A stretch of 64,000 nt of DNA from JALYGY01 sp963800975 (GCA_963800975.1 CAWDDB010000005.1:186001-250000), one strand, 5' to 3'. Shown: positions 50,464-59,098, numbered from the stretch's first letter. The notes: a model not told the origin generated them from the sequence alone. Translations and numbers: made by a program.

Positions 50464-50735
50464 GACCGCCCCCCGATCTCGTCTCCGGGGCAAACGATCT
50501 CCTCCGCGCCCGGAAACCGACCGCAAGTACTCGATAGCTGCTCAATCGTCCAGGTCATGTCGGTACTCCTTTGAGGTGTAGAACCAGAGTTGTGTCACGT
50601 CAAGGGGCGCGTGCCCCACGATAGCTCGCCGGCGCCTGCCAGACATCGGGCGGGAGAACGGAGGTCGCTCAGGACCTTCGTCGTAGCGCTACGCCGGACC
50701 AAGGTCCAGGTGCGATGCCCGCTCGACGACGCGCG

Positions 50736-51572
50736 TCACGCCCCGCCTCCCGGCGCTTGCCCGGCTTGCGGCACGGGAGCGTCGAGGAACCCTTCGACCA
50801 TCGGGGCCAGCCAACCCGCACGGTCCACGACCGTGACGTGGGTGGTGCCGGGGAGCACCGCGAGCTGCGCCCTCGGCATGCCCGAGATGTCGCCTGGCAC
50901 CCCGCCGCCGAGCAGCCGAAACATCTCGACGGTGTGCTCGGGCCGAACGACATCCGAATCCCCGATGATGAGCAGGGTGGGGGCCTCGATCGCCCGTATG
51001 TCTTCGGGCGGCCATCCCGCGAAGGTCAGGTCGAGCTCCTTTAGCTTGGCGACGAGCGTGGGGAAGTCCTCCGGACGGGGCGCTATCCTGTCATACTCCT
51101 CGCGCAACGGCGTCCCGTCGAAGATCTCGGGCGTGATCTGCTCGATCCCCTCGAGCATCTCGGGGTATGCCCCGGCGTTGTCGTGGTAGACCGAAGCGAG
51201 CACGAGCTTGCGAACCACCTCAGGGTGCCTGGCGGCGACCTGAAGGGCTACGCCTGCACCCATGCTGTAGCCGAAGACATCAGCCTTTTCGATTTCGAGG
51301 TGCCGCAACAGGGCGGCCACGTCGTCCGCCATCTGCTCGTAGGAGAACGGACGATCCACATCCGCCGTGTGCCCATGCCCCTGCAGCTCGACCGCAACGA
51401 CCCGGCGGATCCTGGCGAGCTCCGGCACGACCTCACCCATGGCGCGGATCGTCATGTAGGCACCGTGCAGCACCACAAGCGGCTCTCCGGCGCCGTGGAC
51501 CTCGTAGTACACCTCGAGCCCGTTCACCTCGGCGTAGCTGCCCGTCCCCGGGGCATCTTGCTGGTTGGTCAT
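50736..51572 (-). CDS. alpha/beta hydrolase
   Basis: A 278-residue hydrolase of the alpha/beta fold. The oxyanion motif is VVLHGAYMTIRAM, the nucleophile elbow GYSMGAGVALQ, the acid lies in LLIIGDSDVVRPEHT and the His in LPGTTHVTVVDRAG. Typical of esterases and C-C hydrolases; no specific substrate. The ATG at 51572 has GAGGGC upstream; the frame open to 52058 is antisense to the HxlR gene. It is divergent from the HxlR regulator and is its probable target. Confidence 0.88.
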   Translation of the reverse strand: MTNQQDAPGTGSYAEVNGLEVYYEVHGAGEPLVVLHGAYMTIRAMGEVVPELARIRRVVAVELQGHGHTADVDRPFSYEQMADDVAALLRHLEIEKADVFGYSMGAGVALQVAARHPEVVRKLVLASVYHDNAGAYPEMLEGIEQITPEIFDGTPLREEYDRIAPRPEDFPTLVAKLKELDLTFAGWPPEDIRAIEAPTLLIIGDSDVVRPEHTVEMFRLLGGGVPGDISGMPRAQLAVLPGTTHVTVVDRAGWLAPMVEGFLDAPVPQAGQAPGGGA

Positions 51573-51697
51573 GCCGTTCCGCCCTCTTCCCTCCGTGGTC
51601 AAAACGCGCTGGTCTGAGCATACGAAAATAGTCCTAAAATACAACCATAAATGCTCTGTAAAACAACCAGATAATCGCTGAAAAGGAGCAACTATGC

Positions 51698-51703
51698 TAC
51701 ACT
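51698..51703 (+). promoter_or_regulatory. candidate -10 box, leaderless HxlR gene
   Basis: TACACT seven bases before the ATG at 51711, in an AT-rich divergent region; same geometry as the TetR promoter at 29005. Confidence 0.45.
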
Positions 51704-51710
51704 CTATGTC

Positions 51711-52400
51711 ATGACCGATACACCCGTGCGCGAGACGAAGAAGCGCTCGTACCACGACTCTTGCGCGGCGGCGCATGCGCTGGACCTCGTAGGCGAGCGG
51801 TGGGCATTGCTGATAGTGCGCGAGTTGATGTTCGGACCCAAGCGGTTTACGGATCTGCGCGCGGGGCTGCCTGGCGCGAGCCCCAACGTCCTCTCCCAGC
51901 GTCTGCGCGAGCTCGAGGGGGCCGGTATCCTGCGCCGCCGTAGGCTTCCCCCGCCCGCGGCTTCCCGGGTCTACGAGCTGACCGAGTGGGGCGAGGAGCT
52001 GGAGCCGGTCGTCATCTCGCTCGGGCGCTGGGGCGCGCGATCCCCGTGGAGGCCTCACGACGCAGCGTTGAGCGTCGATTCTCTCCTCCTCTCGTTCCGG
52101 ACGATGTTCGACACCGGTGCGGCCGAGGGGCTCGCTGCCAGCTACGAGCTGAGGCTCGGAGAGGAAGTCTTCCGGGCCGAGGTCTCGGACGGCCGCCTCG
52201 AGATCACGCCAGGCAGCGCCGAGCGTCCCGACGCGACCATCGAGGCCGACCCGATGGCGCTGGCGGTGCTGGTCTACGAGGGCCGCTCGCTCGCGGAGGC
52301 GCTGCGCTCCGGGGAGGTAAATGTCGAGGGCGAGATGGAGGCCGTCGAGCGCTTTCTCGGTCTCTTCTCGCTGCCCGAGCCGGCCGTAGTCGAGGGGTAG
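51711..52400 (+). CDS. HxlR family regulator with SCP2-like C-terminal domain
   Basis: A 229-residue regulator. The winged helix of the HxlR/DUF24 family is at about 15-110: CAAAHALDLVGERWALLIVRELMFG, KRFTDLRAGLPGASPNVLSQRL, ELEGAGILRRRRLP. An SCP2-like lipid/thiol-binding domain follows (about 135-225: SYELRLGEEVFRAEVSDGR, PDATIEADPMALAVLVYEGR). The fusion makes a ligand-responsive repressor plausible. No ribosome binding site, and a -10 box seven bases before the ATG, suggest a leaderless message. Divergent from an alpha/beta hydrolase. Confidence 0.87.
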   Translation: MTDTPVRETKKRSYHDSCAAAHALDLVGERWALLIVRELMFGPKRFTDLRAGLPGASPNVLSQRLRELEGAGILRRRRLPPPAASRVYELTEWGEELEPVVISLGRWGARSPWRPHDAALSVDSLLLSFRTMFDTGAAEGLAASYELRLGEEVFRAEVSDGRLEITPGSAERPDATIEADPMALAVLVYEGRSLAEALRSGEVNVEGEMEAVERFLGLFSLPEPAVVEG

Positions 52401-52414
52401 CGCCGACGGGGGGA

Positions 52415-52948
52415 TCAGGGCGTCCCCTTCCTAGAGATCACGCACCCGACGCGGGTGTGCCCGAGATCTCTCGCCAGTATCTCGGCCGCCGTGAAGCCGC
52501 TTTCCTGCAGCGTGGCAAGTATAGGGCCTGATGTCGGATGCGCCGCGCTGCCCGGAGGTGGCTCGTGGAACAGGTAGAGGCTCCCTTCGGGCGCGAGGTG
52601 TTTGTACAGGACCTCCATCTCGTGGACTGGTCGCCGCCGCCAGAAGAGGCCGACGTTGATGGCGAAGATCCTGTCGAAAAGGGCGCCGTCGAGCGCGGCC
52701 CGGTCCAGCGACGCGGTCTGAAAGGACGCCATGCCCGCGGCGACGTGCTCCGCGTTGCGTCTGGTGGCTGCCTCTATCATCTTCGGCGACCGGTCGATAG
52801 CGGCTATGGTGCCTCCGCCCAGCTTCTCGCACACAAGCGACACCGCGACGCCACGACCGCAGCCGATCTCCAGCAGCCGGTCACCAGGCTCGACCGCCAG
52901 GGTCCGGACGGCCCAGACCAGCCGTTCAGCCGCCTTATGCCGTCGCAC
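52415..52948 (-). CDS. class I SAM-dependent methyltransferase
   Basis: A 177-residue short methyltransferase. Motif I is LLEIGCGRGVAVSLVCEKLG near residue 25; AAIDRSPKMIEAATRRN is the ribose-binding loop, and FDRIFAINVGLFWRR plus HLAPEGSLYLFHEPP the later motifs. The GTG at 52948 has AAGGAG upstream; the open frame reaches back to 53068 without such a site. Substrate unknown. Confidence 0.82.
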   Translation of the reverse strand: MRRHKAAERLVWAVRTLAVEPGDRLLEIGCGRGVAVSLVCEKLGGGTIAAIDRSPKMIEAATRRNAEHVAAGMASFQTASLDRAALDGALFDRIFAINVGLFWRRRPVHEMEVLYKHLAPEGSLYLFHEPPPGSAAHPTSGPILATLQESGFTAAEILARDLGHTRVGCVISRKGTP

Positions 52949-53140
52949 CAGAGTTCTCCTTCGATAGATCTCAGAAGTAATTGTCCCCGAAGAGGAGTCT
53001 TCTTCCACCCGGCGATTCGCCGAATTCTTCCTCCTTCTGGTGTAACGGCGAGCCGCGTCGGCTAGCATGGGAGCGGCGTAGGGTAGAAGGGAGTCGAGCG
53101 CGCATGCAAGGTATCGAACTACGTGTTCCCGAGAACCGCG

Positions 53141-53662
53141 ATGGCTGAAGAACGCGGTGCCGAGGCGGTCCTGATCACGGGCGTATACGGCTCCGGGAAG
53201 ACCTCGGTTGTGGAGGAGATCGCGGACATCCTCGAAGGCCTAGGCGCCCCTTACGCCGCCCTGGACCTCGACTGGCTGGCCTGGTTCGACACGGGGAGCT
53301 TAGGCGAGGCGGCGGCGAATCGAATGCTGCTGAAGAATCTCGCTTCCCTGGTGAGCAATTACCTCGCCGCAGGCGTCAGGCATTTCGTCCTCGCCGGCGC
53401 CTACGGAGAAAGGTCGGAGCTCGACGACCTCAGGGCAGAGCTTCCCATGCCGCTCAGGGTCGTCCGCCTGAGCGTGCCGCTGCCGGAGATCGAGAGGCGA
53501 CTCCGATCCGACCCTACGACAGGGAGGCAGCACGACCTGCGCGTGGCGACCGCCTGGGTTGCGGCGTCCAGGGGAGTGGGCATCGAGGATATTGCGGTGA
53601 CCAACGACCGGCCCGTGCGCCAGGTCGCGCAAGGCATCCTCGATTGGCTCGGATGGAACTGA
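53141..53662 (+). CDS. P-loop NTPase / small kinase-like protein
   Basis: A 173-residue nucleotide-binding protein. Walker A is ITGVYGSGKTSVVEEIADIL near residue 15. ALDLDWLAWFD may hold the acidic Walker B residue, and LRVVRLSVPLPEIERRLRSDPTTGRQHDL resembles the lid of adenylylsulfate- and shikimate-type kinases. Probably phosphorylates a small molecule. The start is uncertain: ATG at 53141 or GTG at 53123, neither with a strong ribosome binding site. Confidence 0.75.
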   Translation: MAEERGAEAVLITGVYGSGKTSVVEEIADILEGLGAPYAALDLDWLAWFDTGSLGEAAANRMLLKNLASLVSNYLAAGVRHFVLAGAYGERSELDDLRAELPMPLRVVRLSVPLPEIERRLRSDPTTGRQHDLRVATAWVAASRGVGIEDIAVTNDRPVRQVAQGILDWLGWN

Positions 53663-53705
53663 GCGGCCGACGCGCCGCGAAGCAGCGCAGGCAAAATCAG
53701 GCAGT

Positions 53706-54050
53706 TCAGGGAGCGAGCTCGCGGGCGTCGAACGCCACGCGCAGGGACGTGATCTTGCCGTCCTCCACGTGGAGCCAGCTGGCGACGGGAACAGGGGAGG
53801 CCACCGTTGTGTGCAGGTCGTACCACGTCAGCACGTCGGGACCGTCCACGAAGGTCTTCTGGACGACGATCTCGGACTTGATCCGGGACATGCCCTCGAT
53901 CCCCTCCATGTAGTCCGCGACACCTTCTGTTTGAGCGAGGGGACCCGCGAACGTAACGTCATCGTCCACCAGAGACCGCATGGTGTCGAAGTCGTTCACC
54001 TTCCACGCGTCGAAGTAAGCGGTGGCGACCTTCGCGGCATCGTCTGACAT
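53706..54050 (-). CDS. NTF2-like (SnoaL family) protein
   Basis: A 114-residue NTF2-fold protein: KVATAYFDAWKVNDFDTMRSLV, DDDVTFAGPLAQTEGVADYM, IVVQKTFVDGPDVLTWYDL, HVEDGKITSLRVAFDARELAP. AAAGGAG precedes the ATG. It is the fourth such fold in the window and stands alone after the lysozyme gene. Function unknown. Confidence 0.78.
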   Translation of the reverse strand: MSDDAAKVATAYFDAWKVNDFDTMRSLVDDDVTFAGPLAQTEGVADYMEGIEGMSRIKSEIVVQKTFVDGPDVLTWYDLHTTVASPVPVASWLHVEDGKITSLRVAFDARELAP

Positions 54051-54183
54051 CGCAACGGCTCCTTTCGGTCGGGGCAGGTCCGAAGTTACCCGACGCGACG
54101 TGCTCTCACCACCCCCTGTTTGCTCAGTCATCGGCGAACCCGCAGGATCCACCGGCCGATTCAGGAGGGTGTGCTCGTGTTCG

Positions 54184-55449
54184 CTACTGGAACGTGACGT
54201 GGATGTGGTTGAAGTGCCCAGCGTCGGATCCGGGCGGGCCATGCGGGGCCGACTGGAAGCCGTTTGGCGTCCACATCCTGCCGTTCGAGATTATCCACCG
54301 GATAAAGGGCGGCTCGGGGTCGTTGAAGATCTCCCGAAACAGCTCGTCGTGCACGGAGCTGGCGAGCGGATGTGCCCTGCCGTCCCAGTCCCAGAAGTCC
54401 ACGCTTACCGCGTCGAGGTTAAATCCGGGAGGATGGTTGCGGTACGTGTTCGCCCAGACCCTGTTCCGGAACCTCGGCAAGTTGATGTACTTCTCGGCCA
54501 GCCGCCTCACGTCCGCCCGGAAGTCGTAGTGGGTCGGGTGCTGTTGCACGTACAGGCCGAAGCCCGCATCGTGCTCCGGTCCGTGCTGCAGAACGATGGG
54601 CTCGAAGGTGTCGTCAGGGAGCTCGTCCTCTGGTGGCACCTCTGGGATGGGCAGTCCCGGGAAGTCGGGGGTTGGCGTGTGGAGCCCCGGCGTGGCGTCC
54701 GTTACCTCTGGCGGATCATCGTCGTCCGGCCCCTGCGCCACGTCGATGGTGGAAGGGAACACGAGAAGGCTCAGGTCATCGATTGTTCCCGCGAAGGCGT
54801 TCAGGTCGAGCGGGGCTATCCTGGCGGCGCTTCCCTCGGCGGTGAACTGCAGGATGCTGATGGCCTTGCCTCCGAAGCCGAAGCCCTCGTGCCACTCGGT
54901 CTCAGGCATCGTTCCGTAGAGGGCATCTCTGGTACCTGGGCCCTCCGCGTAGCCCGAGTTGGGCGTGGACCACGTGGCGACCTGGATCCCCTCGCCCTCG
55001 AGCTCGGAGAACTGAGCGTTGCCGATCTCCGGGCGGTTGACGTAGTACCAGTCGCCCGAGTAGATGACGATAGGTGTTTGCTTGCCCACCCTTCGCGTTA
55101 GCTCGCGCAGGAAGCCGAAAAGGTGCGCCTTGCGGGGCGGGATCTGCCCGTTATAGGTCTCAACGTCCACGCAGAGCATCTTCCCGCCGGGATTTCCGAC
55201 CCGGTTTAGGAAGGTCTGCACCTGACGCACCGGGTCGTTGCCCCAGAGGAAGTGATACGCGCCAACGTGGAGCCCCGCTTCCCTGGCGCGCCTCACGTTG
55301 GTCTGGTATTGCGGATCCCACCAGCCGATGCCCTCGCTGGCTTTGAGGAAGCAGTAGTCGAAGCCCTCCTGCTTCATCTGCCGGAAGTCCACGAGCGGCC
55401 CCTGGTGATGCGATACGTCGAAGCCCCAAATTGGCTGGGTATGACTCAT
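54184..55449 (-). CDS. GH25 lysozyme fused to a C-terminal ARB_07466/VanY-like domain
   Basis: A 421-residue protein without a signal peptide. Residues 1-210 are a GH25 muramidase (WGFDVSHHQGPLVDF with the first Asp, FDYCFLKASEGIGWWDPQY, LHVGAYHFLWG, LCVDVETYNG with the catalytic acid pair, QFTAEGSAARIAPLDLNAFAG). A Pro/Asp-rich linker (about 240-285) leads to a domain (about 300-421) ending WTPNGFQSAPHGPPGSDAG then HFNHIHVTF, like the ARB_07466/M15-type C-terminal domains. It would cut the glycan strand and perhaps a peptide bond. The lack of an export signal recalls phage endolysins, but no phage genes surround it. Confidence 0.83.
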   Translation of the reverse strand: MSHTQPIWGFDVSHHQGPLVDFRQMKQEGFDYCFLKASEGIGWWDPQYQTNVRRAREAGLHVGAYHFLWGNDPVRQVQTFLNRVGNPGGKMLCVDVETYNGQIPPRKAHLFGFLRELTRRVGKQTPIVIYSGDWYYVNRPEIGNAQFSELEGEGIQVATWSTPNSGYAEGPGTRDALYGTMPETEWHEGFGFGGKAISILQFTAEGSAARIAPLDLNAFAGTIDDLSLLVFPSTIDVAQGPDDDDPPEVTDATPGLHTPTPDFPGLPIPEVPPEDELPDDTFEPIVLQHGPEHDAGFGLYVQQHPTHYDFRADVRRLAEKYINLPRFRNRVWANTYRNHPPGFNLDAVSVDFWDWDGRAHPLASSVHDELFREIFNDPEPPFIRWIISNGRMWTPNGFQSAPHGPPGSDAGHFNHIHVTFQ

Positions 55450-55532
55450 GAGAACATCTCCCCTTTCACCGTCGTAGGGAGCAGAGCTTCCCGCTGCTCT
55501 ACCCCGGGCCTACACCGCGAGACTGCCGCGCG

Positions 55533-55565
55533 GCGATGAATTCGCGATGAATCCGTGATGAGTTT
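55533..55565. promoter_or_regulatory. three tandem 11-bp repeats, possible response-regulator site
   Basis: GCGATGAATTC, GCGATGAATCC and GTGATGAGTTT follow each other without gaps. The 11-bp period equals one helical turn and is the spacing used by OmpR/PhoB-type dimers. It lies between the divergent lysozyme (start 55449) and AAA+ ATPase (start 55744) genes. Confidence 0.4.
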
Positions 55566-55728
55566 GTCGCAGGGCGCCAGAACCACATCGCCCGAGTGCG
55601 CCGATGCACCTATCTCGGGGTTCGGTCGAGGGCAAGGACCCCTCGCCACAACCCCGTCAGGGCCCAAGCCTGTCGACGGCACGACCTTTCTTTCACGTGG
55701 CCGTCCAACCGTGCTCCGAACCGTGGGA

Positions 55729-55734
55729 TAGAAT
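55729..55734 (+). promoter_or_regulatory. candidate -10 box, near-leaderless AAA+ gene
   Basis: TAGAAT nine bases before the ATG at 55744; no ribosome binding site lies in the gap. Confidence 0.4.
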
Positions 55735-55743
55735 CTGCGGGTC

Positions 55744-57297
55744 ATGAAGCTAGCTGTCCTTTTCCCTTTGAGCAGCGGCGGTACCCTAGGTAGGGCCGCT
55801 GCGGTCGCCGCCGCTCACCCGTCCTACAGGGTGGAGGGGGTGAACGGGTCGGCGCGCGTCCACGTCGAGCTGGACCTGCCCGACGACTGGCGGCTCCTCG
55901 ACGACTTCTCCGGCCTTCTGCGCGGTGAAGACGGCGCCGAGTACGCCGCAAACGGGGCGGCCGTTGGGGGGGACGAGCTGTTCGAGGGGCTGCGCTGCTT
56001 TCTGCGCAAGCAGCGAACCGGGGATTCCGCGCGCGACTGGTGCACGCCGCGCAAGCTCGCGGACAAGCAGCTCTTTCCCTGCCGCCAGATCCACCTCTAC
56101 GACAACGACCACCTTACGGATAACTCCTGGTACGCCTTCGGGGAGATGGGGGAGAGCGGCGCCTTCGAGGTGGACAAGGAAGCTATCACGGAGCGGGTCC
56201 TGTCTGACCTCGGTCCCTGCGTCCGGTGTCCCATCCTCGACCTCGACACGACGGCCGAGATCGTCGCCCGCCTCCCCGAGAAGATAGAGCCTGGTAAGGA
56301 CGCCGCCTGGCGCTTCAAAGAGGACGGACCGCCGAACAAGTGGGCCGTTGTCAAGACGCGCGACGGGCGCGAGCAAGCGGAGACCCAGTCGCAGGAGGAC
56401 CGGGAGGGTTTCATAGAGCGCTTCGCGCGTAGCGTGCGCAGCGGCGGGGCTGGCGTCGCCGCTGCCGGGGGCATGGCGCCTGGCACGCGGAACGTGCCGG
56501 CCACCCGCTACGAGGACGTGGGCGGGATGCGCGAGACCATAGCGTTGGTGCGCGAGGCGGTCGAGCTGCCCATAACCCACCCGGAGATCTTCAGGAAGCT
56601 CAACATCCGCCCGCACAAGGGCATCCTGTTCTACGGCCCTCCGGGGACCGGCAAGACGCTGCTGGCGAGGGCCGTGGCGCACGAGTGCGGGGCCCACTTC
56701 GTAGCGGTCTCGGGCCCCGAGATCCTCAACAAGTACTGGGGCCAGAGCGAGGCCAGGCTGCGCTCCATCTTCAACGAGGGAAGGGCCAAGGCGCCGGCGG
56801 TCATCCTCTTCGACGAGATAGACTCCTTCGCCTCCTCCCGCGACATGATGAGCGAGAGCTTCGAGGCGACCCTCGTATCGCAGCTCCTCTCCCTCATGGA
56901 CGGCCTCAACGACCTCGGACGCGTCTGCGTCATCGCGACCACGAACCGTCCCGCCGCCCTCGACCCGGCCCTCAGGCGTCCGGGTCGCTTCGACCACGAG
57001 ATCGAGATCGGGCTCCCCGACGTCGAGGCCCGCCTCCACATCCTCAAGATCCACACCCGCGACATGCCCACGGCCCCCGACCTTGACCTGAAGCACATCG
57101 CCCAGCACACAGGCAGCTACTCTGGCGCGGACCTCGAGGCTCTGTGCCGCGAGGCGGCCCTCGTGTGCATGCGTCGCACCATAAACCTGCGCGACTTCGA
57201 GCGGCGCATCGCCCCGCACCAGCTCTCGGCCCTCTCCGTCGCCACCTACGATTTCCGCACAGCCATGAAGCGGGTCGGGGCTAGCATCCGGCGCTAG
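55744..57297 (+). CDS. CDC48-like AAA+ ATPase with unassigned N-terminal domain
   Basis: A 517-residue protein. The AAA module (about 255-517) resembles the D1/D2 modules of CDC48/p97 and the proteasomal ARC/Mpa group: RYEDVGGMRETIALVREAVE, Walker A GPPGTGKT near 300, the pore-loop-like KYWGQSEARLRSIF, Walker B VILFDEID near 355, IATTNRPAALDPALRRPGRFD with the arginine finger, and YSGADLEALCREAALVCMRR. Residues 1-240 are not recognised; they contain CRQIHLYDNDHLTDNSW and a CVRCP pair and may bind substrate or metal. It probably unfolds or remodels proteins as a hexamer. Two tiny membrane-protein genes follow. Confidence 0.85.
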   Translation: MKLAVLFPLSSGGTLGRAAAVAAAHPSYRVEGVNGSARVHVELDLPDDWRLLDDFSGLLRGEDGAEYAANGAAVGGDELFEGLRCFLRKQRTGDSARDWCTPRKLADKQLFPCRQIHLYDNDHLTDNSWYAFGEMGESGAFEVDKEAITERVLSDLGPCVRCPILDLDTTAEIVARLPEKIEPGKDAAWRFKEDGPPNKWAVVKTRDGREQAETQSQEDREGFIERFARSVRSGGAGVAAAGGMAPGTRNVPATRYEDVGGMRETIALVREAVELPITHPEIFRKLNIRPHKGILFYGPPGTGKTLLARAVAHECGAHFVAVSGPEILNKYWGQSEARLRSIFNEGRAKAPAVILFDEIDSFASSRDMMSESFEATLVSQLLSLMDGLNDLGRVCVIATTNRPAALDPALRRPGRFDHEIEIGLPDVEARLHILKIHTRDMPTAPDLDLKHIAQHTGSYSGADLEALCREAALVCMRRTINLRDFERRIAPHQLSALSVATYDFRTAMKRVGASIRR

Positions 57298-57362
57298 CAG
57301 GGGAAGTTGCGGCCGCAAGGTTTGTGCTACCGTAAGCCCGTCTCGGAACGGATGGTGCTTCC

Positions 57363-57629
57363 GTGAGCCTGTTGAGCGAGATCCTGATCATCGGCGGGGT
57401 CGCGATGGACCTCGTGGGTGCGACGGTGCTCTCCCACGCACACAACGCGGAGTCCATTGTGGACATTCGCGAGGAGATCGGGGCGGATAAGAGCGCGCTC
57501 GGCGAGAAGGACGTCTTCGCTACCCAGGCGCAATTGCTCGCGGAGAAGCGCGTCGGCTTCTTCCTCCTCACCCTCGGTCTCTCGCTCTACCTGGTGGGTC
57601 TGGTGCCGAAGACCACGGAAGGCATCTGA
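57363..57629 (+). CDS. small membrane protein, hypothetical
   Basis: An 88-residue protein with an N-terminal helix (LLSEILIIGGVAMDLVGATVL), a charged loop (VDIREEIGADKSALGEKDVF) and a C-terminal helix (VGFFLLTLGLSLYLVGLVP). A hairpin with both ends on the same side. The start is a GTG. It lies 65 bases after the AAA+ gene and three bases before another small membrane-protein gene, so the three may be one operon. Family not recognised. Confidence 0.6.
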   Translation: MSLLSEILIIGGVAMDLVGATVLSHAHNAESIVDIREEIGADKSALGEKDVFATQAQLLAEKRVGFFLLTLGLSLYLVGLVPKTTEGI

Positions 57630-57632
57630 ACC

Positions 57633-57773
57633 ATGGCTGCCCTCGCGGCCGCCGTGGTGGTGGTTAGCACGGTCGGAAGCGCACTCTGGGTCAGGATGCG
57701 CGGCCGCCAGATACACGGGCAGATCCGGGACGCACACCGCGAGGAAGGCGACGGCGACCTGCCCGAGCAGTGA
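57633..57773 (+). CDS. 46-residue single-pass membrane protein
   Basis: A short ORF with an ATG three bases after the preceding stop. It encodes one N-terminal helix (AALAAAVVVVSTVGSALWV) followed by a charged cytoplasmic-type tail (RMRGRQIHGQIRDAHREEGD). The helix-tail layout and tight spacing support a real gene coupled to the 88-residue membrane protein. Family not recognised. Confidence 0.5.
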   Translation: MAALAAAVVVVSTVGSALWVRMRGRQIHGQIRDAHREEGDGDLPEQ

Positions 57774-57952
57774 TGGGGACCGCTCCGGAGGTTGCCCGCC
57801 TTCGAACGCAGCGAGGACAGGGGCAACGCGGGGCTCGAGTCTCGCGGACGAAAACCCGACCAAAGTCCTACGGGAAGCTGCGACCAACGACCGATGTCCA
57901 CTCGTCGAATCTGCCCTATCCTGGCAGCGATCCCTATCGCGAGGTGCACACC

Positions 57953-58456
57953 GTGGCAACGACACAGAGCAAGAAGATTATGGTCGGCCCCGACGAGGGA
58001 GAACACCTCCCTATCCTGGACATCACCCACAAGGTATCGGCGAAACGCCAGGGCGTCTCGCTCACGACCGAAGAGTGGAGCCTCCCCCCGGGCGAGATGA
58101 TCCCCCCGCACACCCACGCCCGCGAGGACGAGTGCACTTTCGTGCTTGAGGGTGAGCTGACGTGCCTGGTGGGGGACGAGATCGTCGTCGCTCCGGTGGG
58201 CTCATACGTCGTCAAGCCGCGGGACGTGCAGCACGCCTTCTACAACGCGGGCGCCGAGACCGTGAGGGTGATGGAGATCCTCACGCCAGGAGAAGGGTTC
58301 GAGGGCTACTTCGACGAGTACGAGCGGATCGTGTCGAGCGAGATGGACCAGGAGGAGCGTCAGATGGCCAGGACCAAGCTTGGCGAGCGCTACGGGATCA
58401 CCTGGCACGACGATCGCATCCCCGAGACAAGGGCCCGCTTCGGTATCGGTTCCTGA
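57953..58456 (+). CDS. cupin-domain protein
   Basis: A 167-residue cupin. Motif 1 is PPHTHAREDECTFVLEGELTCLVGD (three metal ligands, two His and one Glu) and motif 2 GSYVVKPRDVQHAFYNAG (His). The C-terminal part (GFEGYFDEYERIVSSEMDQE, KLGERYGITW) resembles quercetin-dioxygenase-like cupins from actinobacteria. The GTG at 57953 has GAGGTG upstream; the frame extends to 57770 without a signal. A strong hairpin follows the gene. Confidence 0.83.
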   Translation: MATTQSKKIMVGPDEGEHLPILDITHKVSAKRQGVSLTTEEWSLPPGEMIPPHTHAREDECTFVLEGELTCLVGDEIVVAPVGSYVVKPRDVQHAFYNAGAETVRVMEILTPGEGFEGYFDEYERIVSSEMDQEERQMARTKLGERYGITWHDDRIPETRARFGIGS

Positions 58457-58483
58457 GACACCACGCACATCGTATGCAATTGC

Positions 58484-58511
58484 GTAGGGGCGCTTCACGA
58501 AGCGCCCCTAC
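58484..58511 (+). terminator. 28-base hairpin, GTAGGGGCG-type
   Basis: GTAGGGGCGCTTC and GAAGCGCCCCTAC pair perfectly around AC, 28 bases after the cupin stop. No T-run follows. GTAGGGGCG...CGCCCCTAC hairpins are a dispersed repeat type in many bacterial genomes, so this may be a REP-like element doubling as a terminator. Confidence 0.55.
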
Positions 58512-58582
58512 CCGCGAAGCGCTCCTGCGCCCGCTGCGCGTTAACATTGGTACTGGCGCACGCGACCTCAGGAGGTGTGATC

Positions 58583-59098
58583 ATGCCCAGGGCGATACCG
58601 GGCCGATTCACGGCCCGGATGGACGAGCCGTTCGTGGTCTTCATCATCGGGATGCGCGTGAACCGCCCCCTCGCCTTCAGGAAGTGGATGCCAACGGCTA
58701 TGGCGATGGGACCCATGATCCGCGAGCTCCGCAACAGCCCCCAGAAGGGTTTCCTCGGGGCCGAGCAGTTCCTGTACTGGCCAGGGGCGGCGCTTGTCCA
58801 GTACTGGCGCTCGTTCGATGACCTGGAGCGGTTCGCCCGCGACCCGAACGACCCGCACTTCCCGGCGTGGCGCCGCTTCAACCAGACCGTGGGTACGGAC
58901 GGGAGCGTCGGCATCTGGCACGAGACCTACGCCGTCGACGCGGGTCGGCACGAGACGATCTACAACAACATGCCGATGTTTGGGCTGGCGAAGGCGACCG
59001 AGCACGTGCCGGCAAAGGGCCGCCTGGAGACCGCCCGCCGCCGCATCAGGCAGGGCCAGAACGAGCCGGCGGTGCCTTCACCGGATCAACCCGCCTGA
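58583..59098 (+). CDS. DUF4188 (monooxygenase-like) protein
   Basis: A 171-residue protein of the DUF4188 family: GRFTARMDEPFVVFIIGMRVN at the start, FRKWMPTAMAMGPMIRELRN, EQFLYWPGAALVQYWRSFDDL and GIWHETYAVDAGRHETIYNN. The dimeric alpha/beta-barrel-like pattern suggests a haem- or cofactor-free monooxygenase-type enzyme; activity unknown. AGGAGGTG precedes the ATG at 58583. Confidence 0.82.
   Translation: MPRAIPGRFTARMDEPFVVFIIGMRVNRPLAFRKWMPTAMAMGPMIRELRNSPQKGFLGAEQFLYWPGAALVQYWRSFDDLERFARDPNDPHFPAWRRFNQTVGTDGSVGIWHETYAVDAGRHETIYNNMPMFGLAKATEHVPAKGRLETARRRIRQGQNEPAVPSPDQPA

Noticed and set aside
51573..52058. N-terminal extension of the alpha/beta hydrolase
   Set aside because: It runs antisense through the HxlR gene and lacks a start signal; the ATG at 51572 gives a normal-length protein.
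55786..57318. Minus-strand open frame (510 codons) opposite the AAA+ gene
   Set aside because: Antisense shadow; the plus frame has unmistakable Walker motifs.
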